From contig CAYSUS010000021.1 of the NCBI GenBank assembly GCA_964434165.1, positions 19,578 to 83,577 on the forward strand: 64,000 nt of DNA, written 5' to 3'. The notes under the pieces were generated by a model. That model ran no database searches and had not been told where the DNA came from. It saw nothing but the letters and a program-made list of their open reading frames with translations. Shown in pieces: positions 54,420 to 63,338 of the stretch (positions are counted from its first letter, which is position 1; every line of letters starts with the position of its first letter). A program made the translations under genes and the position numbers. This stretch comes from CAYSUS01 sp964434165. GTDB lineage: Bacteria > Planctomycetota > Planctomycetia > Pirellulales > Thermoguttaceae.

Positions 54420-54722
54420 CTAGAGGACCTGCCCCACACGGAAACGCAGGTCGCGGATCGGCTCGTCGGGAAGGAGGTTGCGCAGCGCCACGAGCAGGGC
54501 GGGCTTCTGGAAGGAAAGCTCCTGCACGAGCGTGGAGTTGGCCACGATCACCTCCAGGGCTCCGCGGCGCACCGCGCCCACCCGCGTGTAACCGGCCACC
54601 AGCTCGCCCGCGGCGGTGCGCCACGCCTCCTCCAGCGCGGCGGCCGACTGCTGCCGCGCGTAGCCGCGGCGGGCCATCAACTGGGCGAGGATGCCCGAGA
54701 CGTGCTGCGGTCCTCGATCCAT
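54420..54722 (-). CDS. DciA-like protein (DUF721)
   Basis: A 100-aa DUF721 protein (MDRGPQHVSGILAQLMARRG... WRTAAGELVAGYTRVGAVRRGALEVIVANSTLVQELSF). DciA loads replicative helicase in bacteria lacking DnaC/DnaI. It starts 3 nt after dnaN, so the two are co-transcribed with gyrB downstream. It is at the short end of the family but complete, with the core beta-sheet motif intact. Confidence 0.85.
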   Translation of the reverse strand: MDRGPQHVSGILAQLMARRGYARQQSAAALEEAWRTAAGELVAGYTRVGAVRRGALEVIVANSTLVQELSFQKPALLVALRNLLPDEPIRDLRFRVGQVL

Positions 54723-54725
54723 CGG

Positions 54726-55841
54726 TTATCGCTCGCGGGCCAGGGGCATGATCACGTAGCCGTAGCCATCGTCCGTGTAACAGACCGCGGCATTCTCCGA
54801 GTCCTTCAGTTCGATGCGGAAGGTCGAGTCGGGATCGAGCACGCGGAGGAAGTCGCCGAGGAACCGCGGATCGAGGTTGATCGGCACCTCGACGCCGTCG
54901 TAGGCGATGGGCAGCTCGACGCGCGACTCGCCCATCTCCGCCCCGTGCGCGTTGAGCACTAGGCGCCCGTCGCCGAAGTTGAACTCCACCCCGCGGCGCT
55001 CCTCGCTGGTGACGATCGCCGCCTGGCGCACCGCCGCGTGAAACGGCCCCACGGTCAGCTCGACGCGGGCTGTGGGCTCGTAGCGCGGAAACACGTCGCG
55101 CCACTTCGGATACCGCCCCTCGACCAGCCGGCTGTACAGCGTCACGCGCCCGCTCTTGAGCAGCACGTCGTTGTCGCGCACGGCGATGCGCACGTTCTCC
55201 TCGTTGTCGGCCAGGGCCCGCTCCATGTGCTGCACGGCCCGCGTGGGGACGATCGTCGTGTTGTCGCCGGTCGTGTGGCCGCCCACCGACTTGGCCGGCC
55301 CCTCCTGACGCGCCAGGCGGCGGCCGTCTGTGGCTACGGCCAGGACCTTGTTCTCGGTCATTTCCAGCAGGACGCCGCCCAGGGCGTATCGCGTGCTCTC
55401 CGGATCGGTGGCGAACACGGTGCGCCGCATCAGTTCTCGGCAGAACCTCGCCGGCAACTCGTGGTACTTCGCCTCCTGGAAGGCCCGCACCTCGGGCAGC
55501 TCGTCGGGGTTCTCGCCCGGCAGACGGAACTCGCTCCGCTCGCCGCGGACGACCGTGCCGCGGCCGTCGGTCTCTAATTCCAGTGTCGCGTCCGAGCTCT
55601 CCCGCAGGATCATTCCCACCCGGCTGGTGGGCAGAAGCACGCTGCCCGCCGCCTCGACCTCGACCCCGCCGACCTCCACGCGAATGCCAATCTCCAGGTC
55701 GGTGGCGGACAGCGTGGCCCCTTCCTCGGCGACCTCCAACTTGACGTTCTGGAGAATCGGCTTGGGGCTTCGCGTGGGGGCCACGCTCGCCGCCGCCTGA
55801 AACGCGTGGAGCAGCTTCTCCCGTTCGCATGTGACTTTCAT
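54726..55841 (-). CDS. dnaN: DNA polymerase III beta subunit (sliding clamp)
   Basis: A 371-aa clamp starting MKVTCEREKLLHAFQAAASVAP, with the three-domain repeat and the C-terminal FLRVLDPDSTFRIELKDSENAAVCYTDDGYGYVIMPL clamp signature. ATG 55841 with GGAAAGG upstream; an earlier ATG at 55904 is not needed. The C-terminal PM(R/G)L peptide is PLARER. The AT-rich oriC-like segment lies just upstream, then dnaA on the same strand. Confidence 0.97.
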   Translation of the reverse strand: MKVTCEREKLLHAFQAAASVAPTRSPKPILQNVKLEVAEEGATLSATDLEIGIRVEVGGVEVEAAGSVLLPTSRVGMILRESSDATLELETDGRGTVVRGERSEFRLPGENPDELPEVRAFQEAKYHELPARFCRELMRRTVFATDPESTRYALGGVLLEMTENKVLAVATDGRRLARQEGPAKSVGGHTTGDNTTIVPTRAVQHMERALADNEENVRIAVRDNDVLLKSGRVTLYSRLVEGRYPKWRDVFPRYEPTARVELTVGPFHAAVRQAAIVTSEERRGVEFNFGDGRLVLNAHGAEMGESRVELPIAYDGVEVPINLDPRFLGDFLRVLDPDSTFRIELKDSENAAVCYTDDGYGYVIMPLARER

Positions 55842-56191
55842 GGGTCGGATTCGCCTTTCCGTCGTTGCCGGCCGGGCCGGAATGGAGCACGGGGCATGCC
55901 CCATCTAAATCTAATAGTAATGATTCGATAGTAGTATGAAGACCAGGCAAGAAACCGTCGATTGTTCCCAGGAATCGCCCCGCAACCACCGGTCAATGAT
56001 CGGGTTGCGTCGGCAGGCCGTGTCTTGCGGCGCTGGGGAAAAGGCGTCGATACAGCGTCAGCGGCGTGTTAGCTTCGCGTTGGTTTTCGGCCATGAATCC
56101 TCTCCGACGCGGCGTCGGGTTCACGCCTGTCGATCCCTCGTCGCGCGATCGACCGACGACCGACAATCTGTCCACCATCCGGCCCCGCCGG
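55842..56191. other. Candidate oriC between dnaA and dnaN
   Basis: A 350-bp non-coding gap. At 55903-55940 lies an unusually AT-rich stretch including TAATAGTAATGA and TAGTAGTATGAA, i.e. consecutive TAA/TAG trinucleotides like DnaA-trios. A perfect palindrome GGGGCATGCCCC is directly beside it at 55891-55902. I did not find a consensus TTATCCACA DnaA box; only weak ones (TCTGTCCAC at about 56166) could be used. The region also must hold dnaN and dciA expression signals. Confidence 0.5.
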
Positions 56192-57271
56192 TTACTGCGC
56201 GCCGGACAGGAGCCCCTGCCGGACCTTCTGAACCGCCAGGCGCACGGCCGGCTCGGTCTTGACCAGCTCCTCTGTGCGGCGGCACCCGTGGAGCACGGTC
56301 GTGTGATCCCGCTTTCCGAAGTACTTGCCGATCTGATTCAGGCTCTCGTCCGTGAGCATCCGGGCCAAGTACATGGCCACGCCCCGGGCATGGACCACCG
56401 CCTTGCGGCGCGAAGGACTGCGCAGGTCGGCGATCCGCACCGAGAAGTGCCGGGCCGTCAGGGCCGCGATTCGCCGAAGTTGCACGCTACGACTGTCGCG
56501 ATAGCCCGCCAGGAAACGCTGTACCAGCTTCAGGGCGATCGGTCTGTCCTCACCCGCCAACGCGCCCAGCTCCATCAGGGCTCCGCCCAGGCGCGCGGCG
56601 CTGGCGGGAAGGCGCGCGGCGAGGAGGTCCGCGGCGTCCTCCTCGATGGGCGTCCCCCGCCGGTCGGCGATCTCGCGAATCAGCACGCCCCGCGCTTCGA
56701 GGCCAGGCAGCGCAAGCGGCACGGTAAGTCCGGCCTCAAGCCGGCTCTGCAGCCGCTCCGAGAGCCCCGGGATCTCGCCCGGCGCGTGCAAGGCGGTGGC
56801 CACGAACCGGTTTCCCTCGGACAGATCGCTCAGGAGCTGCACCAGCTCGTTCTGGGCCGCCGCTTTGCCAGCCAGCCGGTCGAGGTCCTCCACGATCCAC
56901 AGCTCCGCGCGCAGGTAGCGATCGCGGAAGTCCTGGACCGCCTGCGTCTCGACGGCCTCGGCCAACTGGCGCGCGAAGTCCACCGCGTCGATCAACGCGG
57001 CGGGACGGCGCCGATGTGCCGATTTCCAGGCCGCCACCAGACCGTGCGCCAGGTGGGACTTCCCGCTGCCGCTAGGCCCGTAGAACACCACCGGATTGAA
57101 GGCCCCGTCCGTGCCCGTGAGGATCGAGCGGGTGGCCACTTCCACCAGCGGATTCTCCGGGCCGGCCACGAGAAACGGCAGCGAGCAGGTCCCTTCCGGA
57201 CAGGCTGACCGCGCGCCGCCGCTCGGCCCGGGACACCCCGCGATAGGGACTTTAACAACGCCGTTTAACAC
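56192..57271 (-). CDS. dnaA: Chromosomal replication initiator DnaA, lacking domain I
   Basis: A 359-aa DnaA. Domain III: NPVVFYGPSGSGKSHLAHGLVAAW (Walker A), ELWIVEDLDRLAGK (Walker B reading ED in place of DD). Domain IV: DRPIALKLVQRFLAGYR..., VARGVAMYLARMLTDESLNQIGKYFGKRDHTTVLHGCRR, the DNA-binding signature, complete. The start at GTG 57271 leaves only about 30 residues before domain III, so the usual N-terminal domain I (about 90 residues) is missing. It runs into the oriC-like gap and then dnaN. Confidence 0.9.
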   Translation of the reverse strand: MLNGVVKVPIAGCPGPSGGARSACPEGTCSLPFLVAGPENPLVEVATRSILTGTDGAFNPVVFYGPSGSGKSHLAHGLVAAWKSAHRRRPAALIDAVDFARQLAEAVETQAVQDFRDRYLRAELWIVEDLDRLAGKAAAQNELVQLLSDLSEGNRFVATALHAPGEIPGLSERLQSRLEAGLTVPLALPGLEARGVLIREIADRRGTPIEEDAADLLAARLPASAARLGGALMELGALAGEDRPIALKLVQRFLAGYRDSRSVQLRRIAALTARHFSVRIADLRSPSRRKAVVHARGVAMYLARMLTDESLNQIGKYFGKRDHTTVLHGCRRTEELVKTEPAVRLAVQKVRQGLLSGAQ

Positions 57272-57489
57272 TGAGGGTCCGTCCCGACTGAGAAAACCCG
57301 TGGGGCCAAATACCGCTCCAAGCCGACCCCGTATTGTAGCGGTTCTGGAGACCGAGCACGAGGGCTTCCGGACGGTTTTCGGCCTGGTTTCCCCGGGCCG
57401 CAAGTCGTTGGCCCGCAAGGATGATCGGGCGCGCGAACTTCGGGATTCGCGGGCGCCCTGCGTAGGGGGTGGCAGGGAGACCCGCCGGG

Positions 57490-57912
57490 CTAACCGAGGC
57501 CCTCCGGCAGGCGCTCGACAAATGCCCGAATCTCGTCTCGAACCCGGCGGTACGGAGCCAGTCGCTCTTGCTCGTCTCGAGCCCCGGCGGCCAACCTGGG
57601 CGGGTCGTCGAAGCCCACGTGGACCACCTTGGCGTCGCCGCGGAAGATGGGGCAGTGCTCGTTGGCATGGCCGCAGACCGTGACCACGTAATCGAACGTC
57701 ACGTCCTCCAGCTCGTCCACGTGCTTGGATCGGTGGCCCGAGATATCGACACCCGCTTCGCCCATCACGCGCACCGCGTCGGGGTTCAGCCCGTGGGTGT
57801 CGATGCCGGCCGAAAAGGGCTCGATCGCGTCGGCCTTCAGATGCCGCGCCCACCCCTCGGCCATCTGGCTGCGGCAGGAGTTGCCCGTGCAGAGGAAGAG
57901 GACTTTAAGCAT
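57490..57912 (-). CDS. arsC: Thioredoxin-coupled arsenate reductase (LMW-PTP fold)
   Basis: A 140-aa arsenate reductase. Starts MLKVLFLCTGNSCRSQMAEGWA with the P-loop CTGNSCR (Cys8, Cys13), and has the Cys82/Cys89 pair in VTVCGHANEHCPIF. This is the thioredoxin-coupled type that reduces arsenate. No arsB, acr3 or arsR gene is near. ATG 57912. Gene ends 218 nt from the dnaA start. Confidence 0.9.
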   Translation of the reverse strand: MLKVLFLCTGNSCRSQMAEGWARHLKADAIEPFSAGIDTHGLNPDAVRVMGEAGVDISGHRSKHVDELEDVTFDYVVTVCGHANEHCPIFRGDAKVVHVGFDDPPRLAAGARDEQERLAPYRRVRDEIRAFVERLPEGLG

Positions 57913-57998
57913 GGCGTAACCCTTGCGAGGTCTTTCGAAGAGCGTCCACTTCCACGCTACGGGCCTCAGGTGTCCCGGTCAACCCTAGGCGGCTCTCA

Positions 57999-58057
57999 CC
58001 GAAGGGCGCAGTGCCATCCGCCCGCGTAGCAGGCATTCCCCGAGTGCCGTCCGTTGC
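57999..58057. repeat. GTAGCAGGCATTC repeat, direct partial copies
   Basis: GTAGCAGGCATTCCCCGAGTGCC at 58026-58048 with CGTCCG following, and a partial GCAGTGCCATCCGCC just before it (about 58007). They match the arms of the inverted repeat at 59621-59784. Located after the unknown membrane protein gene and near arsC's upstream side. Confidence 0.7.
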
Positions 58058-58120
58058 GATTGCCTCGCGCCGCTCCTTCGCGGTCGCGGTTCCGGTTCGG
58101 GCAGCAAGGCCGCGCTTGCC

Positions 58121-58441
58121 TCAATCCCACGCCATGACCTCATCGACGCGGTTGTAGGCCAGCCGGTGACGCTCGCCCTCGGAGTCGAGGATCTCCGCCT
58201 CGACGATCGGTCGCCGCGGCACGCGCCGCAGTTGCACGCCCAGGACCGCACGCTCGGGATATCTGATGCGGAATCGCTCGGCGAACAGCCGGCGCACGCC
58301 GCCTCGCAGGCGATACCGCGCAAGCACGAAGGGGTAGAGAAACACCCACGCGAGACCCGTCAGGATCGCAACGCCGAGACTCTCCTCGGCCCAGACCACG
58401 CGATGGGAGCCGGGGGCGGAAGGATCCTGTCTGGGGGCCAT
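58121..58441 (-). CDS. Uncharacterised single-TM protein
   Basis: A 106-aa protein. One TM segment (SLGVAILTGLAWVFLYPFVLA) near residues 25-45, then a basic cytoplasmic stretch and a small beta-like domain (LGVQLRRVPRRPIVEAEILDSEGERHRLAYNRVDEVMAW). I do not recognise a family. ATG 58441 is chosen because it removes an Arg/Ser-rich extension. Divergent from the esterase gene. Confidence 0.55.
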   Translation of the reverse strand: MAPRQDPSAPGSHRVVWAEESLGVAILTGLAWVFLYPFVLARYRLRGGVRRLFAERFRIRYPERAVLGVQLRRVPRRPIVEAEILDSEGERHRLAYNRVDEVMAWD

Positions 58442-58639
58442 AGTCCTCGCCCGACTCCAAGGCGCTTGGCCTCGGAGAGCGCCGCTCAGGACGAAGCCGG
58501 CGGCGAGCCAGTCCACACGATAACCTCCCAGGATCGGATCGAGCAAGAGATGGCTCCCTTCCGCCGCGGCCGGACCGGGGGCCCCAGAAAGACACCTCCA
58601 CAGAGCACGGCCGCCCCCTGAAGGTTCGGGGCCGCTCTT

Positions 58640-58668
58640 TTGACGCGAGGTTTTTTCCCGCGTATGCT
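58640..58668 (+). promoter_or_regulatory. Putative sigma-70 promoter of the esterase gene
   Basis: TTGACG (58640-58645), 17-bp spacer, TATGCT (58663-58668). Predicted start about 53 nt upstream of ATG 58728, which has GAGGAGA 9 nt before it. The best -35/-10 pair noticed in the window. Confidence 0.6.
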
Positions 58669-58727
58669 GCGGCGAGGGCCAGCCGGGTCCCGAGCGGGTT
58701 ATGAGCCTCACGAGGAGAGACCGCATC

Positions 58728-59618
58728 ATGAAGAGCAACGTTGCGAAAACCGCCGTCGTTCTGGCGGCCTTCGTGGGCCTGCTGATTGCGATCCCCGCAT
58801 TCGCAGCGCCGAAGAAGCGGGCCCTGCCCGACGAGTCGCACGTTTACAAGAAGGTCGGCAACCGCGAGCTGCGGCTCTACGTCACCAGGCCCGAGGGTTG
58901 GAAGGCCGACGACCGCCGGCCGGCCCTCGTGTTCTTCCACGGCGGCGGCTGGGTGGGCGGGGCGCCCGGGCAGTTCACCCAGCACGCGGCCTATTTCGCC
59001 TCGCGGGGCATGGTGGCCGTGCAGGTCGAGTATCGCCTGTTGGACCGAGGCGGCAACGACCCGCCCACCGTGTGCGTTCACGACGCCCGATCGGCCATGC
59101 GCTGGGTCCGCGGCCGTGCCGGCGAGCTGGGCATCGACCCGGAGCGGATAGCCTCGGCTGGCGGATCGGCCGGGGGGCACCTCGCCGCGCACGTGGGCAT
59201 GGTCGAGGGCCTCGACGACCCCGAGGACGACAGAAGCGTCTCGGCGAAGTCGGATGCGATGGTGCTGTTCAACCCCGTGTTCGACAACGGGCCCGAGGGC
59301 TGGGGCACCAAGCGAGTCGGCGCCCGCTACAGGGAGTTCTCGCCGGCCCACAACATCAGCCGCGACGACCCGCCGGCGATGGTGTTTCTGGGCACCGAGG
59401 ACAAGCTCATCCCCGTTCACGCGGTGGAGAGGTTCCAGAAGGCGATGCGCGACGCGGGCGTGCGCTGCGAGGCCGAATTCTACGAGGGCCAGCCCCACGG
59501 TTTCTTCAACTACGGGCGCAGCGCCAACAAGTACTACTACCAGACCGTCAAGGCCGCCGACGCCTTCCTCGTTTCCCTCGGCTGGCTCGAAGGCCCGCCG
59601 GCCATCGAGCCCCCGTAG
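58728..59618 (+). CDS. Secreted alpha/beta-hydrolase (carbohydrate-esterase-like)
   Basis: A 296-aa esterase. Signal peptide MKSNVAKTAVVLAAFVGLLIAIPAFAA; oxyanion HGGGW; nucleophile Ser in GGSAGGH; Asp about GTEDKLIP; His in GQPHGFFNY. It resembles the HSL/acetyl-xylan-type esterases that lie in planctomycete sulfatase clusters. GAGGAGA Shine-Dalgarno. Followed by sulfatase genes on the same strand, with a large inverted repeat in between. Confidence 0.9.
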   Translation: MKSNVAKTAVVLAAFVGLLIAIPAFAAPKKRALPDESHVYKKVGNRELRLYVTRPEGWKADDRRPALVFFHGGGWVGGAPGQFTQHAAYFASRGMVAVQVEYRLLDRGGNDPPTVCVHDARSAMRWVRGRAGELGIDPERIASAGGSAGGHLAAHVGMVEGLDDPEDDRSVSAKSDAMVLFNPVFDNGPEGWGTKRVGARYREFSPAHNISRDDPPAMVFLGTEDKLIPVHAVERFQKAMRDAGVRCEAEFYEGQPHGFFNYGRSANKYYYQTVKAADAFLVSLGWLEGPPAIEPP

Positions 59619-59620
59619 CA

Positions 59621-59784
59621 GGCATTCTCCGCAGTGCCGACCGCCTTGTTACCACCGGCTGTGCCCGCGCCCACCGCTTCGCCCGATGGCGCTGCGTCGT
59701 CGCGCGGGCCTCGTGGCGTTCTGACTTCGTCTTGCAGCTTGTACGTGTTGGGTGCGTGAGGCGGACGGCACTGCGGAGAATGCC
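59621..59784. repeat. 24-bp inverted repeat flanking 116 bp
   Basis: GGCATTCTCCGCAGTGCCG at 59621-59639 begins the left arm (59621-59644); the right arm 59761-59784 is its reverse complement at 23 of 24 positions. The left arm lies in a GTAGCAGGCATTC unit like that at 58026. The 116 bp between them have no protein features. It resembles a MITE. The rest of the 299-bp gap holds no gene. Confidence 0.8.
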
Positions 59785-59917
59785 TCCTTCGGGGGCGGCT
59801 CCAGCCTTGCGAGCCGAGATTCTCGCAGCATAATGGGGGCTTGCTGTCTCTCTGTTTCCCTTTCCGTTCTCCGTCGCCCCTTCCGCGCTTCCATCCCTCG
59901 CCCAAAGGACCCCCGCC

Positions 59918-61585
59918 GTGAGATATACCCTCGCCGTCTTGCTCTTCCTCGCAGCGGCCATTGCCGCCCCTGTCCAGGCTGCTGCCGAGCGACCCAGCAT
60001 CGTGCTCATCATGTCCGACGATATGGGCTTCTCCGACATCGGCTGCTACGGCGGGGAGATCGATACGCCGGTCCTCGATAACCTGGCGGCGGAGGGCCTC
60101 AGGTTCAGCCAGTTCTACAACACGGCGCGGTGCTGCCCGACGAGGGCGTCGCTGTTGACGGGACTGTATCCGCACCAGGCGGGCATGGGCCACATGACCT
60201 ACGACGGCAAGAAGCCGGGTTACGAAGGGGACCTGAGCCGCAATGCGGTGACCATTGCCGAGGCCCTCAAGCCCGCCGGCTATCGCACCTACATGGCCGG
60301 CAAGTGGCACGTGACGCGGTTTGACGGCAAGGACGGCCCCAAGCACAACTGGCCGCTTCAGCGGGGCTTCGACTGCTTCTACGGCACGATCACCGGGGCC
60401 GGCAGCTTCTACGACCCCACGACCTTGTGCCGCGGCAACACGTTCATCACCCCGGACAACGACCCCGAGTACAAGCCCGAGCGGTTTTACTATACCGACG
60501 CGATCAGCGACAACGCCGTGGCCTACCTCCGCGACCACGCGCGAAAGCACGCCGAGAAACCGCTGTTCCTCTACGTGGCCTACACGGCCGCGCACTGGCC
60601 CATGCACGCCCTGCCCGAGGACATCGCCAGGTATCGCGGCCGGTACGACCGAGGTTATGCCCCGGTGCGCAAGGCCCGGCTGGAGAAGGCGCGGGAGCTG
60701 GGGCTGATCGAGCCCTGCTGGTCGCTCACCGAGCAGGCGGGCGACTGGGAGAAGATGCCGCACAAGGAGTGGGAATCGCGGTGCATGGAGGTTTACGCGG
60801 CCATGGTCGATCGCATGGACCAGGGGATCGGCAAGATCGTCGCGGAGCTGGACAGGCAGGGCCGGCTCGACAACACGCTGATCTTCTTCCTCCAGGACAA
60901 CGGCGGCTGCGCCGAGGGCATGGGCCGCCGCTCGAACGCGGAGAAGATCAAGGATGTGAAGTATAAGCCCTTTGGGCCGGACGACCTGCAACCGCAGATC
61001 TGGCCGCCCATGCAGACCCGCGACGGCCGCGCCGTGCGCACGGGGCCCGACGTCATCCCCGGCCCGGCCGACACGTACATCGCCTACGGGCGCGCCTGGG
61101 CGAACGTCTCCAACACGCCGTTCCGGGAGTACAAGCACTGGGTCCACGAGGGCGGCATCGCGACGCCGCTGATCTGCCATTGGCCGGAAGGCATCGAGCC
61201 GCGAGGCACGCTCTGCCACGAACCGGGCCACCTGATCGACATCATGGCCACCTGCGTCGACGTCGCGGGGGCGAAGTACCCCAACGAGTACAAGGGCAAC
61301 GAGATCCAGCCGATCGAGGGCGTCAGCCTGAAGCCAACGTTTCAAGGCCAACGGCTGAAGGAACGACCGATCTTCTGGGAGCACGAGGGCAACCGGGCCG
61401 TCCGCAAAGGCCAGTGGAAACTCGTCTCAGACCATCCGGACGCCTGGGAGCTTTACGATCTTGAAGCCGACCGCACGGAGATGCACGATCTGGCCTCGGA
61501 GCATCCGGACAAGGTACGGGAACTGAAGACCCTCTACGAGGCGTGGGCGAAACGCTGCGGCGTACGTCCCTGGCCGCTCAAGTAG
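59918..61585 (+). CDS. Sulfatase (arylsulfatase, Cys-type) 1
   Basis: A 555-aa secreted sulfatase, family S1. Sec signal peptide MRYTLAVLLFLAAAIAAPVQAAA; metal-binding MSDDMGFSDIGCYGGEIDTP; the formylglycine motif CCPTRASLLTG (CxPxR). Other conserved blocks: AGKWHVTRF, LYVAYTAAHWPMHA, NGGCAEGMG, HEGGIATPLICHWP. It needs a formylglycine-generating enzyme, which is not encoded in the window. Starts GTG 59918. About half of its residues and its full C-terminus are shared with the next sulfatase, indicating tandem duplication. Confidence 0.95.
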   Translation: MRYTLAVLLFLAAAIAAPVQAAAERPSIVLIMSDDMGFSDIGCYGGEIDTPVLDNLAAEGLRFSQFYNTARCCPTRASLLTGLYPHQAGMGHMTYDGKKPGYEGDLSRNAVTIAEALKPAGYRTYMAGKWHVTRFDGKDGPKHNWPLQRGFDCFYGTITGAGSFYDPTTLCRGNTFITPDNDPEYKPERFYYTDAISDNAVAYLRDHARKHAEKPLFLYVAYTAAHWPMHALPEDIARYRGRYDRGYAPVRKARLEKARELGLIEPCWSLTEQAGDWEKMPHKEWESRCMEVYAAMVDRMDQGIGKIVAELDRQGRLDNTLIFFLQDNGGCAEGMGRRSNAEKIKDVKYKPFGPDDLQPQIWPPMQTRDGRAVRTGPDVIPGPADTYIAYGRAWANVSNTPFREYKHWVHEGGIATPLICHWPEGIEPRGTLCHEPGHLIDIMATCVDVAGAKYPNEYKGNEIQPIEGVSLKPTFQGQRLKERPIFWEHEGNRAVRKGQWKLVSDHPDAWELYDLEADRTEMHDLASEHPDKVRELKTLYEAWAKRCGVRPWPLK

Positions 61586-61671
61586 GACGGGCATCCTGCC
61601 CGCGGTCTTGAAGAGTAGCACGGGCATCTTGCCCGTGGTCTTGAGGACATGGGCGGGACGCCCATGCTACG
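61582..61671. repeat. Hairpin array: two GGGCATC units plus one inverted unit
   Basis: Units GTAGGACGGGCATCCTGCCCG (61582) and GTAGCACGGGCATCTTGCCCGTG (61615), then an inverted unit ATGGGCGGGACGCCCATGCTAC (about 61650-61671). Each forms a stem with a short loop. The array starts right at the stop codon of the first sulfatase and ends GAAACAC, as does the array at 63335. Confidence 0.85.
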
Positions 61672-61760
61672 AAACACCAAGCATCGCGGCGCAGGCATCC
61701 CCGGCGGGAGGTTGGCATCCGCCGGATCGCAACAGTCGGTACAGAACAGAAGGCGATGAG

Positions 61761-63338
61761 ATGAGAGCAGTGAACCGACGAGAGTTTCTGCGGACCATGG
61801 GCGGCTGTATCGCCGCCGGTATGGCCCCACGCTTGGCGACCGGTGGCGGATCGACAGGCGACAGGCCGAATATCGTGTTGATCATGGCCGACGACATGGG
61901 CTTCTCCGACATCGGCTGTTACGGCGGCGAGATCGAGACGCCGAACCTCGACCGGCTCGCCGGCAACGGCCTGCGATTCACGCAGTTCTACAATACTGCT
62001 CGCTGCTGCCCGACGCGGGCCTCCCTGCTGACCGGGCTCTACTCACACCAGGCGGGTATCGGCCACATGGTCGACAACAAGGGCTATCCCGCCTACCAGG
62101 GCTACCTGAACGATTGGTGTGTCACTATCGCCGAAGCGCTGAAGCCTGCCGGTTACCAGACGCTGATGACGGGAAAGTGGCACGTCGGAAACGCGCGAGG
62201 CCACTGGCCGCTCGACCGGGGATTCGACCGCTTCTACGGCAGCAACACGAGCACCGGCAGCTACTTCACCATCCAAGACGATTCCTACGACCGCCGGCTC
62301 ATCCTGGACGACAGGGAGATCGAACCGCCCGACGAGTGGTACGCGACCGACGCCTATACTGACTACGCCATCGAGTTCGTCGAGCAAGCGTCTCGGAAAG
62401 ATGATCCCTTCTTCCTGTACCTGGCGTACACCGCGCCGCACTGGCCGCTGCACGCACCGCCGCAGGACATCGCCAAGTACAGGGGCAAGTACCGCAAGGG
62501 CTGGGACGCGCTGCGTCGCGAGCGGCACAAGCGCATGATCGAGATGGGGATCGTCAAGGAGGACTGGTCCCTCTCGCCGCGAGGCGGAAGGGCCTGGGAT
62601 TCCCTGTCGGACGAGAAGAAAGACGAGATGGACCTCCGCATGGCGGTCTACGCCGCGATGGTCGACCGGATGGACCAGAACATCGGCAAGCTCGTCGATA
62701 CGCTCAAGGCCAGGGGCGTTTTTGAAAATACGCTGATTCTGTTCCTCGCTGACAATGGCGGCTGTGCCGAAGGTGGCCCCTGGGGCTTCCAACGTGGCGA
62801 CGGCCCGATCGGCTCGCCGCAGTCGTATGCCAGCTACGGCCTCTGTTGGGCCAATGCGAGCGACACGCCTTTCCGACGCTACAAGAAATGGACGCACGAA
62901 GGCGGCATCGCAACGCCGCTGATCGCCCACTGGCCTCGTGTAATCCGTCAGCGAGGTGGACTCAGCCACCAGGTCGGCCACGTGATCGATCTGATGCCCA
63001 CCTGCTGCGGACTGGCCGGCGCCGAGTACCCGCGAGAGCATAACGGACACGAAATCGTCCCGGTCGAAGGCAGAAGCCTCGTCCCCATCTTCCAGGGCCG
63101 AACGCGCAAGCCACATGAGGCCCTGTTCTGGGAGCACGAAGGCAACCGGGCGGTCCGACAAGGCAAGTGGAAGCTCGTCTCAGAACACCCGGGCGCATGG
63201 GAACTCTACGACCTCGAGGCGGACCGCACCGAGATGCACGACCTCGCCAGCGCGAGGCCGGAGAAGGTGCGCGAATTGAAGGATCTCTACAAGGCCTGGG
63301 CCGACCGTTGCGGCGTACGCCCCTGGCCCCTCAAGTAG
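61761..63338 (+). CDS. Sulfatase 2, Tat-exported
   Basis: A 525-aa S1 sulfatase. N-terminal twin-arginine signal NRREFLRTMGG; MADDMGFSDIGCYGGEIETP; formylglycine site CCPTRASLLTG. Otherwise like sulfatase 1 but shorter in the insert before NGGCAEGG. The C-terminus ending GNRAVRQGKWKLVSEHPGAW... RCGVRPWPLK is nearly the same in both. ATG 61761 (MRAVNRREF) is chosen since the twin-arginine motif immediately follows it. Tandem duplicate of the previous gene with a different export route. Confidence 0.95.
   Translation: MRAVNRREFLRTMGGCIAAGMAPRLATGGGSTGDRPNIVLIMADDMGFSDIGCYGGEIETPNLDRLAGNGLRFTQFYNTARCCPTRASLLTGLYSHQAGIGHMVDNKGYPAYQGYLNDWCVTIAEALKPAGYQTLMTGKWHVGNARGHWPLDRGFDRFYGSNTSTGSYFTIQDDSYDRRLILDDREIEPPDEWYATDAYTDYAIEFVEQASRKDDPFFLYLAYTAPHWPLHAPPQDIAKYRGKYRKGWDALRRERHKRMIEMGIVKEDWSLSPRGGRAWDSLSDEKKDEMDLRMAVYAAMVDRMDQNIGKLVDTLKARGVFENTLILFLADNGGCAEGGPWGFQRGDGPIGSPQSYASYGLCWANASDTPFRRYKKWTHEGGIATPLIAHWPRVIRQRGGLSHQVGHVIDLMPTCCGLAGAEYPREHNGHEIVPVEGRSLVPIFQGRTRKPHEALFWEHEGNRAVRQGKWKLVSEHPGAWELYDLEADRTEMHDLASARPEKVRELKDLYKAWADRCGVRPWPLK

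Noticed and set aside
55842..56191. Classical TTATCCACA DnaA boxes
   Set aside because: No copy matches well; only a weak TCTGTCCAC was seen, so the oriC call rests on position and the trio-like AT island.
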